Shown: positions 12,876 through 25,180 of the stretch, piece after piece
Position numbering within the stretch: position 1 is the first letter of the stretch
How the letters are laid out: the number at the start of each line of letters is the position of its first letter
DNA from: Fennellomyces sp. T-0311
Lineage: Eukaryota; Mucoromycota; Mucoromycetes; Mucorales; Lichtheimiaceae
DNA length: 64,000 nt
Reading direction: 5' to 3'
Assembly: GCA_025266875.1 (NCBI GenBank)
Contig: JALLLT010000002.1
Span: forward strand, 1-64,000
Program-made: the position numbers and the translations under genes
Notes under the pieces: generated by a model
Databases searched by the model: none
Told to the model about the DNA's origin: nothing
What the model saw: only the letters and a program-made list of their open reading frames with translations

Positions 12876-12983
12876 GCTCGTATCGTAAGTAGAAACTACC
12901 GAACCTGCGGGCGACCTTGAAAAAAGGGCGCTCGTATCGTAAGTAGAACCTACCGGTCCTGCGGGCTACCTTGGAAAAAGGCG
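12876..12983. repeat. two-copy 54-bp tandem repeat
   Basis: Units 12876-12929 and 12930-12983 start GCTCGTATCGTAAGTAGAA and share most positions. The first contains a small inverted core (GTAG-AAA-CTAC) that is imperfect in the second. It closes the right side of the GC-rich island. Confidence 0.8.
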
Positions 12984-13113
12984 CATTCTATTTTATTTCC
13001 CCTTGGACTATCCGATGATCCGTCAGCTACTTTCTGACTGTGAGGATAGGGAGTCAACGCAGTGCTGCTTCTACGTAGCGACTCCTAGACAGCTTTTGCT
13101 GACCAGACGCACT

Positions 13114-13117
<4 letters not shown>

Positions 13118-13152
<35 letters not shown>
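13118..13152. repeat. AC dinucleotide microsatellite
   Basis: An uninterrupted run of alternating A and C of about 35 nt (17 units). No gene overlaps it convincingly. Confidence 0.95.
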
Positions 13153-13153
<1 letters not shown>

Positions 13154-13639
13154 GGCTCAGATGGAAGGAAATGACATGGATGAGTATGTGATACGTTAGA
13201 ATAATGGTTGTCTATATCTTTGTATCCGAATAATAATACCTGTCTGCAAAATGTACATAAACAACACACCCTGGTGGTGATCATGATGATTGATTACATG
13301 ATGATACTTCGCTTATAACACTCCTGATACTTTCACAAAATTGACGTTACTTCACGTAAGGAATCGTCATCAGAGTAAATTGCTCTTGAGAGCGGTGTTT
13401 TCCACCATTCCATGGTGTTTGTGTGAACCGAGTTTATACACACGTGAAAACCAAGAGAAACGTATTCACTCGATAAACTCTTGTCCAAACGTATTCTTGA
13501 TTGATGAATATGGAAATCCACCGCTGCTACGTGCAAATAATGCGTTTGACTGCTTTAAGCCAGTTTGACAATACGATGGTCTACAGTTTTATACGTATGT
13601 AAGACGCTGTATTAGGAATGAAGCGCAACCAGTTTAAAA

Positions 13640-14375
13640 GTGGCTCATGGACCAAATGTTATAGGCTACGTAGAAATGCAGAATTTTGAAGTTCGGCCTT
13701 CTCTGGAGATACATATCGTAGTGTCAGTGGTCAGAATCCTCGCCATGGTACTTAAACTTTTTTCACACTATATGCGTAAGGTTCATTCACCTCATCCAGC
13801 TCGTGAAGTTCTGGAAAGCAATCATCAGCGAGATCGACAAATCTTCGAAGATACAAAGACTGGACATTTGGGTTGGGGGCATGGGCTCTTCGCGCCAAGC
13901 CAAAAAAAAACATTTGGGTTGGATTTCGATTTTCGTATAAAGGTCGTTATCCTGCTTGACGACACCAGTGTGTGAGGTCCACTGATTCTGATACTGAACT
14001 GATCTAATGCTGTAATGTCTGCAACTGCACCAAGTATCTGATCTTTCAATCCGTTCCGGTAGCTGATGTCTATTTTCTCCAACGCGCACTTTGGCCCTGC
14101 GACGAAGGATTCAAGATACTATTTTCAACCACCACCTGCTTGTCCCAAGCAGATATATATGATGACTCAGCCTTGCGATCTTTTGTTGGAAAATGGTCCC
14201 TTGACTTCATATACATAGAACTTCCTCTATATCTTTGTGATAGATTCAGCAACGAGATTACACATGTTGACATAAACTGTGATGATACGTATATGGTACC
14301 AAATATCCCGATCTCATCACTGAGATTCTTCAACACACAAAGTTGCCAATGCACTGGGAAAATACAACAGTAACC
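13640..14375 (+). pseudogene. LRR-like relic, possibly of the F-box/LRR family
   Basis: Two plus-strand frames look like leucine-rich-repeat protein but cannot be joined without breaks. At about 13791-13970 a frame reads LIQLVKFWKAIISEID and then KIQRLDIWVGGMGSS. At about 14010-14372 another reads NCTKYLIFQSVPVADV, CDEGFKILFS and LPLYLCDRFSNEITHVDINC, ending at TAA 14371. The second resembles consecutive LRR strand-helix units, with no start codon and stops upstream. F-box/LRR genes are present later in the window (45-53 kb), so a degraded relative is plausible, but no F-box was seen here. Alternative: chance open frames. Confidence 0.3.
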
Positions 14376-14804
14376 TAACAGAAAAGTAGTGATATGTAAT
14401 GTAGCGCAACATTCTGTATGTTACTGCATCGCACATGCATCTGTGATAAAATGACACATGCTCATGAGCTTACGATCGAATAGGACGACCGAGATGAAAA
14501 TGTTTATATAATTATTTACAATGCCAAAGTACTTCTTTTTATGTAATAAGGTTCAGGCAACATGATGTCGACTGGTCTAATATGATAAGTTTGGTTTGGG
14601 GGCCCAATTGGTGACCTACTGATTGTGTAACGTTGCACTGTAATGCAGGTTTAGTGCCCTGACCGTGACAGCCATACATAAAATTTTCATCATATGTAAA
14701 AAATGCTTTTAGTTGTATTTACAAAGGGTGCGTTATGCAGAAAATCTGTCGATCTAAATGAGAGTGGACATATGCGAGATATTTGGGGGAATCAACGATG
14801 TGTA
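14376..14804. other. intergenic, no supported feature
   Basis: Short AT-rich spacer downstream of the arrestin-like gene's stop; it probably contains that gene's 3' UTR. Nothing else was recognised. Confidence 0.4.
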
Positions 14805-16024
14805 CTATCTAATCAGTGTATCATATGCAGGAAGGGCGATAGTGGCTTCATAAGAGGGTAAACTATATAGCGGTGGTTGTGCCAGGGCACAGGGTGCAGG
14901 CATGACTAACCAATCTTCCAACTCATCAGTTGGAGTACTTACGGGTGAGTGCTGAGGAGAATCGACATGTGACACCATTTCAGGGATATACGGTGCAGAT
15001 CGTCGTGCGTCTTCGTAACTTGGCAGGAGGTCACCATCTGCAAGCCTTTGCGCTTCTATCAAATCCTCATGCACCACTGTGATCGGCAATGCAGTGCGGA
15101 ACTCTGATAATCGGCCGTCATTGTTGTTCACCAAAGCAATCGTAAAATGCAACTTGTGCTCGATGCAAAACAGCGAATTTGTGGCGTCGAACTTGGCATA
15201 TCGGGGAACAGGAATAGGCAAAGTTTTCTGGCAGTGGGTTTCAATGCATGGGAAGTCCTCGTCACGGGAAAATCGAAGGATCCGTGTCTCCATGATTCTG
15301 TTGTTATTGCTGCCATGTGACGAGATGTCCTCGAATGCTGTAATTTCTTTGAAAACGCAACTAATGTATCGGACGGCCCATTCGCCTGGAACGTCAGGCC
15401 ACAGATGAACTTTAACAGGGACCCGGTCACCGCGCCGAAACATCCTTCGTCTGCATTCCAGTTCGTAGGCCAAAATACCCTCGTGATTGCCGGCCACTCG
15501 AATAGATCGTTCGTGACCCGCGGGATCCGGTCGTCGGTAGATGTGTACCACCTCACGGTCGATAAGTTTAGATGCCAGCGCCGGTCTGACCGCAACTGCC
15601 TTGAGCTTGTATAACACTTGAGCGTATGGGTTATCCTCAGTTGTTTCAGGTAAATCTCCAGGGAGCGGTATCTCAAAGGGATAGGTATGGGTTCCCTCTT
15701 CGATGGTGTGCGTGCCGTGCTTGGGTGGGCCTAGAAATACCCATTCATGGTCAACGAGTGTCCGTTTGACGGTATCTAAGTAACGGGAATAGGATTAGCA
15801 TGAATGGATGGTAATATATTGATATGAAACATACTCTCGCGCCATTGCAACCTCATCTGGCCAAACAATCGCAGCTTTATGGACTTGACCCGCATCGGTG
15901 CGCGTAAATGTAACGTAACGTTCCCTTTGAGCAATCGACCGGTAGATTGCTCAGGCGATCCGCAGAGGACGATCGACTTAGAGTCCAGTTGAATCTTTAA
16001 ATGGGAGTTTGGTGAGCTCGCCAT
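14805..16024 (-). CDS. arrestin-related trafficking adaptor with PPxY motif
   Basis: Two exons (16024-15835 and 15775-14805; intron 59 nt, GTATGT..TTAG) give 386 aa in frame. The start MASSPNSHLKIQLD begins the arrestin N-domain. The N-domain core continues through FGQMRLQWRE and the bridge YPFEIPLPGDLPE, and the C-domain starts at about residue 130. The tail holds a PPLY (PPxY) motif and several LPSYE-like repeats, which in this family recruit WW domains of Rsp5/NEDD4-type ubiquitin ligases. Family knowledge: such ARTs direct ubiquitination and endocytosis of plasma-membrane transporters. A possible client, the MFS sugar transporter, lies 9 kb away, but no functional link is shown. The length is within the small alpha-arrestin range. 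Confidence 0.85.
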
Positions 16025-18536
16025 GATAAGCAGCGAAAGAGAGATTATGGGAAAGTACAAGGGGGCATGTACTGCTATTTAAATCCCTGAGGCAACAACA
16101 AAAAAAAAAACTCTCGTGCTTGATGAAGCACTCCGATTGGTGCCCCAATCCGCCAGTCTGAACCATTCAGCCGTTGTTGTGTAAGTGTACCACCGTAGCT
16201 AAACGTGGCAGCGGTCGTGTCACCTTGCAATCCGTATCTGATATTCAAAGGAGTGTTTAGTATATAAATAAACGGACGGCCTCTGTGTGGTCGCATAGAT
16301 AATCAGACGCACAGGCACCGCTTTTTATCCGGAACACGGCAATTTCACCCGCTTCCTCCGCTTCTTTATTTTCGTGGAAGTCTTGAAACGGCCTCATTTT
16401 CGTGAATGGGGTTGGGCGGGAAGTCTCGACCATGACATTGCTCCATTGAATCACTTCCATGAGCAATTCCGTTTCTCACACTCGAGATATGGAAAAAAAA
16501 GAAATTTACAGAAATACCCTTGCAGTGCTCGATCTCGCTTGCTTCATGATATCCGCTTACGAACCCAAAGACCTGACCAGCGCTTGGTTTACTAAGGTAA
16601 CACCATTGAGTTACCTTTCGATTGTAAAAATATCGAACTTTGATCTGCATCACTATTTTAGGTCGAAACTTTATTTAATGCTTCGTTGGTTAGAGTTTCT
16701 ATTATCAGCTCACTCATGATATATAATGCGCATACTCAATGACTTCATATACGCCAATAAAATGAAGCAGTAATGCAGCGTGTCGGTTAAATGGAAAGTA
16801 GACAAGTTCTTACCGACGATGACAATGATGTCTGGACCTCGGTTTATGAATCGGAAGACGGAGGTTTGACGCTGAAACGACTCTTGGATGCGTCAACCCG
16901 GGCCACTGCTCTGCCTATCTGCTGAGTCCTAAGAATAGATAATGATGTATGCAGTGATAGCATTAGCATGGAAGTCGGTATGTATGCTGAACCTGTCAAC
17001 TTGCAGAAGTATGATCGACGATGCATTTCTACAATGATATAATCAAACCAGCAGCATGCAACACGCTTATGTACGGCTACCGCTCCGACCACAAAGTAAG
17101 GTGTTAAAGCTGGCTTTCGGTTAAATGAACCATCATCACTAATTCCCCATTCCGTGATCTTCACAGGATACGTTAGGGACGACATCTATGATCATCAGTA
17201 TTTTCGTGCAAATAATTCTCAAGCGCGCGTAATTACCGGGCTGTAAGCGAACTTTAATGAACATAATATATCCGCGCCCTAAAATTTTTCCTTGCACATC
17301 TATTAGTAATCATTAGAACAAGTTTATCTAAACTCATTGGAAAAACTTATTATATGATAGCAAAATGTGTGTCATTTCGCAGGATAATATTTGTCTCTAC
17401 TTTGAAGTGCCAAATACTTACGGTAGTCATTATTGAGTACGTATATGGCTTGGGGAAATTCAGTGACTACCCACTAATACAATGCGAGGATAATTTGCGT
17501 GTCCATTTTTTTTTTAAAAAAAAAGTTGGCTTTGGATAACTTGGAACGTATCCAGAATAACTGCTTTTATACGTAGCCTGATGGTGGTTCTGGAAAATAC
17601 GTACTGAGAGAATACGGTATTGTTTTGATACCCTTTTAACAAGGGAAAGAAGGTTGTGTTGCATCAGAAAAAGCGAACAATGAGGAAATAAGGTAAGAGA
17701 AACATTGTAGGTGGTTATCGGTAAGGGGTATACGCCACAAACGCAATGGTAGTATAGATCTACGTACCCCATCATTTTAAGTGTTTCAGGGCAACACTTA
17801 CTGCATGCCAATGTGGATGTCCTTCCTAATATATAATGCCCGTTGATTGAACCAATAAATACAAGATACAGTTTAAGGTAACACTTTTAGTTCTTCGACA
17901 ACGGGGCTCATATGTAAGTATTGGGGTATTGCCTATACATCGTTCTTGCGGAAGTAACAGGCGTATTACTCCTTCAAGCAAGTTCGATAGCCTCCTTATT
18001 ATTTTATCGATGTGCGCCGGTAACCTCCCATATTAAGCACTGCCTCGACTCGCCGATATTGTCAGCAGCTTTTTTTCTCAATCCATGCGTAATCCCCTTT
18101 TATCAAATTAGGGTAGTGGTCTAAGTTCCAATAGTAATAAAAAAAACCTGTATGTACGCGACACAGGAGACTAATACTACTGTGAAGAGAATCAACCGGC
18201 CTAATCTATTTTATGCAGTAACATAGCACACGAAACGCGCGTTTCCAAGCGCTTAAATCCTCTGACGGTTACTAGGTCCATGTGATAACACACATATGAC
18301 GGGAAATGATGTTGTTCCAAGCGTATTAAAAGTATAGATTCACACGTATATATGCGCCCTGACATCACTGCATGGGTAGCCCATGTATGAAGTATTCACA
18401 TTGCTGGTGCTATATGAGCGGCATGAATACAACTTCTGGATGCATCAAGGAGGTTTTAATACTCTGGCAATCTCCGAAAGTAAAAAGTACACAGACCTGT
18501 GATGCCTGTGTACCCTCGTTTGTGTTTTATCCCGTC
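16025..18536. other. intergenic with one small ORF of uncertain status
   Basis: At 16791-16925 (plus) a 44-codon ORF begins MESRQVLTDDDNDVW and has an acidic, coding-like composition. On the minus strand, 17185-16844 holds a 113-codon frame starting MSSLTYPVKITEWG. They overlap, so at most one is real, and I recognise neither. A TATATAAATAA motif at about 16258-16270 lies upstream of the arrestin-like gene but is about 235 nt from its ATG. The rest is AT-rich with nothing recognised. Confidence 0.3.
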
Positions 18537-19914
18537 ATGGAACCATTTCTGACGACCTTACCACCTTATGTGCATGAGTTTCTGAGCAAACATCCACCGA
18601 CGGATGTTTTTAATGTCCTTCGCGACCTCATCTGCTTTGCTGTGCTCTATTCAAATGATCGCGAACGGATTGTGCGTATGAGCAAGGACCTGCTAGAGAA
18701 AGGTGCCGATGGAGATCAGGTATGGCAACAAAAACACTGCAATCGACGATTGCAAAGTCTCATGGCCCGTTTATGTTTGGAGAAAACCTATAGACGCGGG
18801 TGCTTTCCCTTCCAAAAAACGTATCGACCACACCTGAACCATTCACTTCCTCCAGTGAAAAGCCGTCGCCTGTCAGTGAACCAGAAAAGCCCACCACTGA
18901 GCCGACTCCAGTTGCTTCTGCTTCTTCCTCCGTAAAATCCGGCACCGATACTCCCACTAGAACTATCCCTTGGACTTTTCCAGAGTGGTGGGGCCATCAC
19001 GACGAGCCAGAAAGCCTGCGTATGTATTTTTGGAGCTCTCATGCAATGTAAATCTAACTTTATCGACGTCCGTAGCTGCCAAAAAAAGCGATGATAAGCA
19101 AGTGAAAGCTGCACGTCGAGAAACAGTGAGCACCTGGGTACCATGTGAGTATGCGTTACTTTTGCCATGAACTGTCGTGTTAACGCTGGCTTAGGGGACG
19201 AGCCAACTACCAGTGCGGACAAAAAGATGCAGAGGACAATGAGGTGCGTGTGATTACACGGGCATGATGGGGTTTGATGGTTTTGACAGTGGACGGTATG
19301 GCTATATAGCGTTGCATCAAGTAAACCGATTCCAGATCTTCGACCATACTTGGAACGATCGCATACAGTAGGTGGATCTACAAAGTCTCCCGCTCGCAGA
19401 AACACTACCACCTCGCCAGGTAAAATATGCGCTAGTTTCTTTAAGTGTCCAGCTTGCTGAGCAATCACTAGCAAATACAACGCCCCGACCATCCAAAACA
19501 CCAGTCTCCGCAAGAGCATCCATGACACCTACACCAGTTTCGGCCAGATCATCCAGAACACCTACTGCTCGAGCATCCTTACCACCTGCCTCGCGAGCAA
19601 CTATCACACCCACCACGCGCGCGACTATTACTCCTACCACACGCACATCGAAAACTCCGGTAACGGCGTCTCCAGCATCTGCATCTCCTCCACTATCCCG
19701 AACACAGTCGGCATTCCGACCAGGTCAGACGGCAACAGTGAGGGCGAGACAAGAGCATGCCAGGGCACAACAGCAGCAACTTGAAGAACAGAAGGTCAAG
19801 GCTCAGCAACTAAACAATGTGAGTTTGCGCCTTAAGCAGCAGGCCAAGTCCACAATTGACTGGGAAGCCATCAAGAAAGAACGCAGACGCACCATGCCTA
19901 TAATGAAATCCTAG
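18537..19914 (+). CDS. Ser/Thr/Pro-rich protein of unknown function
   Basis: Six exons (18537-18719, 18794-19019, 19076-19144, 19195-19243, 19310-19419, 19472-19914) stay in frame for 359 aa. The first about 60 residues are ordered and helical (LPPYVHEFLSKHPPTDVFNV, then a hydrophobic helix with LICFAVLYSNDRER). They faintly recall docking or dimerisation helices of the RIIa type, but I would not assign that. From residue about 65 on the chain is Ser/Thr/Pro-rich, with repeated TPT and ARAS-like units. A Gln/Glu-rich helix (ARAQQQQLEEQKVKAQQ) follows, and the C-terminus is basic. Five introns of 50-74 nt support it as a real gene. The start at 18537 is the ATG directly before the ordered segment; the frame is open further upstream. 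The low-complexity core suggests a disordered, possibly phosphorylated protein. No function assigned. Confidence 0.65.
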
Positions 19915-20220
19915 TCTTAATCCTGCAGACTGCAGTTTATATCCGCCCCCGTTTACCTTTGCTAAAACCATAAAATCGATATAAATGTATGATAATATAA
20001 AGCTTAAGTTCCAGATGTGCGTAGCCATTTGATCACAGCATGTATAGCAGACCAGCGTTGGTGTCTGAATGTTTGCCAGGAATTCGAAAGCATCGATCGA
20101 CATGCTTTTTAAGAAGAGAAGGGCGGATCAGGACGATATGGTAATAAAATGCCGGAGATTTTCTTGAAAATGTATAGCTGTCCAAATCGAGCCCCTTTTT
20201 CTCTCTAGATCCTTTACGAT

Positions 20221-23200
20221 ATGGATCATAGCAGCCACTTTGGTCATGCTTCGCAATATGCTTATTCTGTTCGATCGCCTTCATTATCATCACCGAGAGT
20301 TTATCCTGTCTACCACTCACCAGCGTCTGGATCGCAGCATCCCATGTATCCCATGACCATGAGCGGTGGCTCGTCCGCACCCAATTTTCGTAAAGCAGCT
20401 GCACTCATGCAGCAGCAGCAGCAGCAGGCATATACCCCGCAGCAGAAGCGAAAACGCACATCCATGGTATCAGACTCATATTCCTTTCCGTCCGGTGGCA
20501 GCGTCTACACGGCGAATCCTGCCATCCACGACAATATTCCGCCCGTTCCACCGATCCAGTCTTGTTATCGTAACCAACGGCGCAATCCACACGAAGAACA
20601 GTATATGAGAAGATACCCCGCATCTATGCATTTTCAACAACAACCGCAGCCATCCGTACCAGGCGCATTTCCGCAATACCCTGTAACAGAGCACAAGACG
20701 GGTGCTTCGAGCAGTAGAAAAATGAAAAGTTATGGATCACGACGAACCAAAAAAGTACCACTTTTCCAAGGCAATTTAGTATTGGACTGCCCTGTACCTA
20801 CTCGACTCCTGGAAGCCAGTGCGCGCAAGGATGCAGAATTCAATCAGATGCGTTATTCTGCTGTCACTTGTGATCCAGATGAATTTGCAGCTTCAAATTA
20901 TATTTTACGACCACGTTTGATGAACCGAAAAACGGAATTGTTTATTGTCATGACCATGTATAATGTGAGTGCGATTTTTTCTTTGCTTCAATGCAGAACA
21001 CTGACATCCATTCGCCCTCGTGTTAGGAAGATAGAGAGCTGTTCTGTCGTACAATGCATGGAGTCATGAAGAATATCGCTCATTTATGCTCTCGGACACG
21101 ATCTCACATGTGGGACACTGAAGGTTGGAAGAAGGTCGTTGTCTGTGTCGTAGCGGATGGTCGCAAAAAGTGTGATCCAGGCGTACTGGATGTCTTGGAA
21201 ACCATGGGCGTTTATCAAAAAGGTGTTGCGAAAAATATGGTCAACGACAAGCCCGTTAAAGCACATCTTTATGAGGTATGTAACAATATAACTTAATCAC
21301 CCTGATGACTTATTGATATATGATCTATCAGTATACTGCGCAAATATCAGTGGATCCAGAAATGAAGATCAAAGGCGCTGAGAGAGGAGTTGTACCTGCG
21401 CAAATTTTGTTTTGCTTAAAAGAACAGAATGCCAAAAAAATCAACTCGCACAGATGGTTTTTTAACGCATTTGGAGCAGTACTGCAGCCCAATGTATGCG
21501 TCCTACTCGATGTTGGTACACGCCCGGGGAACACGTCCATATATCATATCTGGAAGACATTTGATGTCAGCTCGAACATTGCAGGTGCTTGCGGTGAAAT
21601 CCGAGTACAAACCAAAGGTCAGTCCACAGCACATGTTGTCCACCGTGTCATTTATCTGTTACTTCAACATAGGAGGCGTTGCCCTTTTGAATCCACTTGT
21701 TGCTGCCCAAAATTTCGAATACAAAATGTCAAACATCCTTGATAAGCCATTGGAATCGGTATTCGGATACATTTCTGTCCTTCCTGGCGCATTTTCAGCA
21801 TATCGCTATACTGCACTGCAGAACGATTGCCATGGAAACGGTAAATACGGATACTATGGTGACGATGCCACTGCTCACAAATAATTTCTAAAACAGGACC
21901 GTTACAAAAGTATTTTCTGGGAGAGCATGGCGTGGATGCAGCTTCGGATATATTTACCGCCAACATGTATCTCGCAGAAGACCGAATTCTATGCTTTGAA
22001 TTGCTGGCAAAGAAGCATGAGAAATGGGTCTTGAAATACGTGCAATCTGCATTCGGTGAAACCGACTGTCCTGATCAGCTGCCAGAATTTTTATCGCAAC
22101 GGCGACGTTGGCTGAATGGCAGTTTTTTTGCTGCCATTTACTCGACATGGCATTTCTCACAAGTCTGGAGTACTCGGCACACCGTAACCAGGAAAATATT
22201 ACTCAGTATCCAGTTTATTTTTAACCTTGCAAGCCTAATTTTCAGCTGGTTAGGAATGGTTTGTAAAAGAAACCAGATCGGATAATGAAGAGACAATCTA
22301 ATCAAATATGGATAGGCAAACTTCTATTTAACATGTTATTTCGTCAGCAAGTCATTATCGACACCTGATATGGATCCTCTTGGCGATGGTTGGGGAAACC
22401 TCATCTTCCAAAGTTTGAAATATCTATATATTTTTCTGTTCATTGTATCATTTATATGTTCCATGGGTAATCGGCCTCAAGGGTAAGTCGCACGAAGGAA
22501 CCGAAAGAAATGCTCTATTAACCAGCTTATTCAGCTCGAAATGGATGTTTGTAATTGCAGTGCTTGCATATGCACTGATCATGGCATACATACTTTTTGC
22601 GGGTGGATGGCTTATGTATCAAAGTATCGTAAGAGGAATAGCGTCGGAAGGATGGAGCCAAGACAACAATTTTTTGATCAACTTTGCGATTCTGATCAGC
22701 CGGCCCGAGTTCCGAAACATCATCATTTCCACGGCAGCCACATATGGGCTCTATATCCTTTCAAGCCTTCTCTACTTGGACCCGTGGCACATGATCACGA
22801 GCTTTGTGCAGTATCTTCTGTTACTCCCGACATATGTCAACATTCTGAATGTTTACGCTTTTTGTAACACGCATGATGTCAGGTGGGTAAACAAAAGGGC
22901 TACTTATCATCCTTTGCTTACATAATCACCGTGTGGTAGTTGGGGAACAAAGGGTGATAACGCTTTACCTATGGATCTCGGTGTTGCCAGCAAGACAAGT
23001 GATACTGAAAAAGGAATTGAGGCGGTCGAAGTCGAGTTGGAAGATGGGCAGGATATGATCAATCGACATTACAACGAAGCATTGCAAAATCTTCAGACTA
23101 AACTAGATGTCGTCACCCAGGTATGGACAAAACCAAGTTGTATTTTCATTAGATACTGTACTCAATTTTAGCATACAGAGTCGTCCACCGCACATGAAGC

Positions 23201-23460
23201 AAGATGATTACTATCGTGGCTTTCGGACAAGACTTGTATTGGCATGGATCGGTTGCAATGCATTACTCGTTGCTTTTGTGACGAGCGGTAGCTTACAATC
23301 CCTTGTAGCGGGCAGAGGCACTACAAGTTCGCCTGAAGAAACGCAGCATCGTGTGTCGATGGCGTATACAGGATTCATATTGTGGTCCGTAACACTCATG
23401 TCAGCTTTTAGGTTCTTTGGCAGTATGCTCTACGTAACACTTCGATTATTTCAACTGTAA
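20221..23460 (+). CDS. chitin synthase (division I type)
   Basis: Nine exons (20221-20964, 21027-21275, 21332-21617, 21673-21840, 21897-22258, 22316-22482, 22535-22882, 22940-23120, 23179-23460) join in frame to 928 aa, normal for class I-III fungal chitin synthases. The first about 170 residues are disordered and include a poly-Gln run. The chitin-synthase N-domain follows ([20 protein letters not shown]). Catalytic landmarks are LLDVGTRPG (D391), AEDRIL (510-514) and QRRRW (550-554). About seven hydrophobic segments fill the C-terminal half. Role: transfers GlcNAc from UDP-GlcNAc to growing chitin at the plasma membrane or in chitosomes. The Met chosen is the first in the long frame before the polar N-terminal region. 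No myosin or cytochrome-b5 domain is present, which excludes class V/VII. The exact class needs a tree. Confidence 0.95.
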
Positions 23461-25180
23461 TGATCCTCTATATCTTTTTATTGATATTAAAAATTGCTGT
23501 ACCGAGTCTCTAGTCGTTTGCAGAGGTTTGCATTTGAGAAAACTGTATTTTCCATGCGAATGTTGTAGCCATAATGATCCGAGTTGAAAAGTAGTCTATG
23601 CTTCAGCTGATTAATCCAATAATTCGACCCCCGATCCAAGTTGTGCCTCAAGTTTGTATCTGGTAAATCCGAATGCGAATGGTTAATAGGATGGTGGAAA
23701 GTGGAAAGGCACCTTCTCCCTACGTCGGATCTTTTTTTGAACAAGTAGCAAGATCAGTAGTATGAAACGACTTGTAACGATTGATATCAAGTGATGAATT
23801 GGTCACAAACACGTACTTTTTTCTCACCAGGAAAACTCATCAGATCCTCCTTAGAAATGCCACCATACTGTTTTTTCCACCTCTTCAAACGATCAGCAGA
23901 TCAATTACTCCTTTTAACCCGAATCACTATGATAGTAACGGTATTACATCCTTTTGAGCTGGATCCTTTTGATTTATTTGTTGAAAGAAGCTGCGATATT
24001 TTATGTCTAGACCTTGTGTACGTCCGGGAAGGAGTGCATAGTTAAAAAGTAAAACTAACTGTAACTAAGGATTTATCTGTGCTTTTGCGACAGCGGATCC
24101 GAAAAGTTCTGTAAAAAAGATAACGACCATAAAAAGAAACTTGCTTTTGGGGGAGAGGGTGATCTTTCCTGTCGAGTATCCAAGAAATTCGGGAACGGGG
24201 TATGTTGGTTACCTGTTTTGGACTTGTTGATAATCCTCGGTTGTAGGATCAGATATGTCGGAAATTCGGAAATGACAACCGCAAATGCATTTTTTAGTTT
24301 GGTACAAGTGATACAGCCGCACTTGTGGATCTGTTCTGAGTTCTGTAAGGTCCTCTCAATTGCGTCTTGTATGGAACCTATGCCTTTTCTAATACCCAAC
24401 TTTTTCGATGCGTGACATAATTACTATTCCTTTCAGTATTCGGCTAGGGCCGATTCGTCCATTTCGTGGATTAATTCTTAGTACCTCAATGTCACTAATT
24501 TCCTGAAAGTCTGGTCACGCGGGTATCTTAGCAATAACATATGCACTTGAACAAGCAAAACGACGCATTATGCAGAATGCAGAAAAGAAATAAGGTGATA
24601 ACAATAACTTATACCGCAAGGGCCGCTTTTGTACTTGAACCTTGAATTATTTGTGAAATGTATAGACTTTTCTTGGGTCGAGCAGTACTACCATGGAGCG
24701 TTCCGGGAACATGTGAGGGTATTGAGGGCTCAAGATGATACATCAAAGCACTTTTTGAATGTAGGACATGGGGTTTCCGCACGTTCCATGATAAACAAGT
24801 CCCCCCAACATGACAACTCTGGTCTCACGATGGATAAAATTACCCGTATAGTACCATTTCTTAAAAAATATACAAAGGATGCTAATAGTCGACGGTTCTA
24901 CGGGATTATCAGTCTCTCTGATAAAATCTGAGAGGCAACGTTAAGGTATCGCTGTATAAAAAAAGTGGCGTATGAGTTTATTGCCATATAAATACTTTCA
25001 CCGTTGGTAACGGCGGCATCCGTCACCTTTTTTTCTGTAACTCATTTTTACCTGCAATTTCCCAAAGCAGTTGATCAAATCTTCCGGCTTCCAGTTTTGG
25101 GAACAAGGGAAAAAACTATATAAAATGCTCACGAATTTAAACAGATCAGTTATCTGTCTGTTAACATACACCTGTTCACT
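23461..25180. other. intergenic, no supported gene
   Basis: About 1.7 kb between chitin synthase and the sugar transporter. Only short overlapping frames were seen, the longest about 108 codons on the minus strand, without domain or splice evidence. It must contain the transporter's promoter. Confidence 0.4.
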
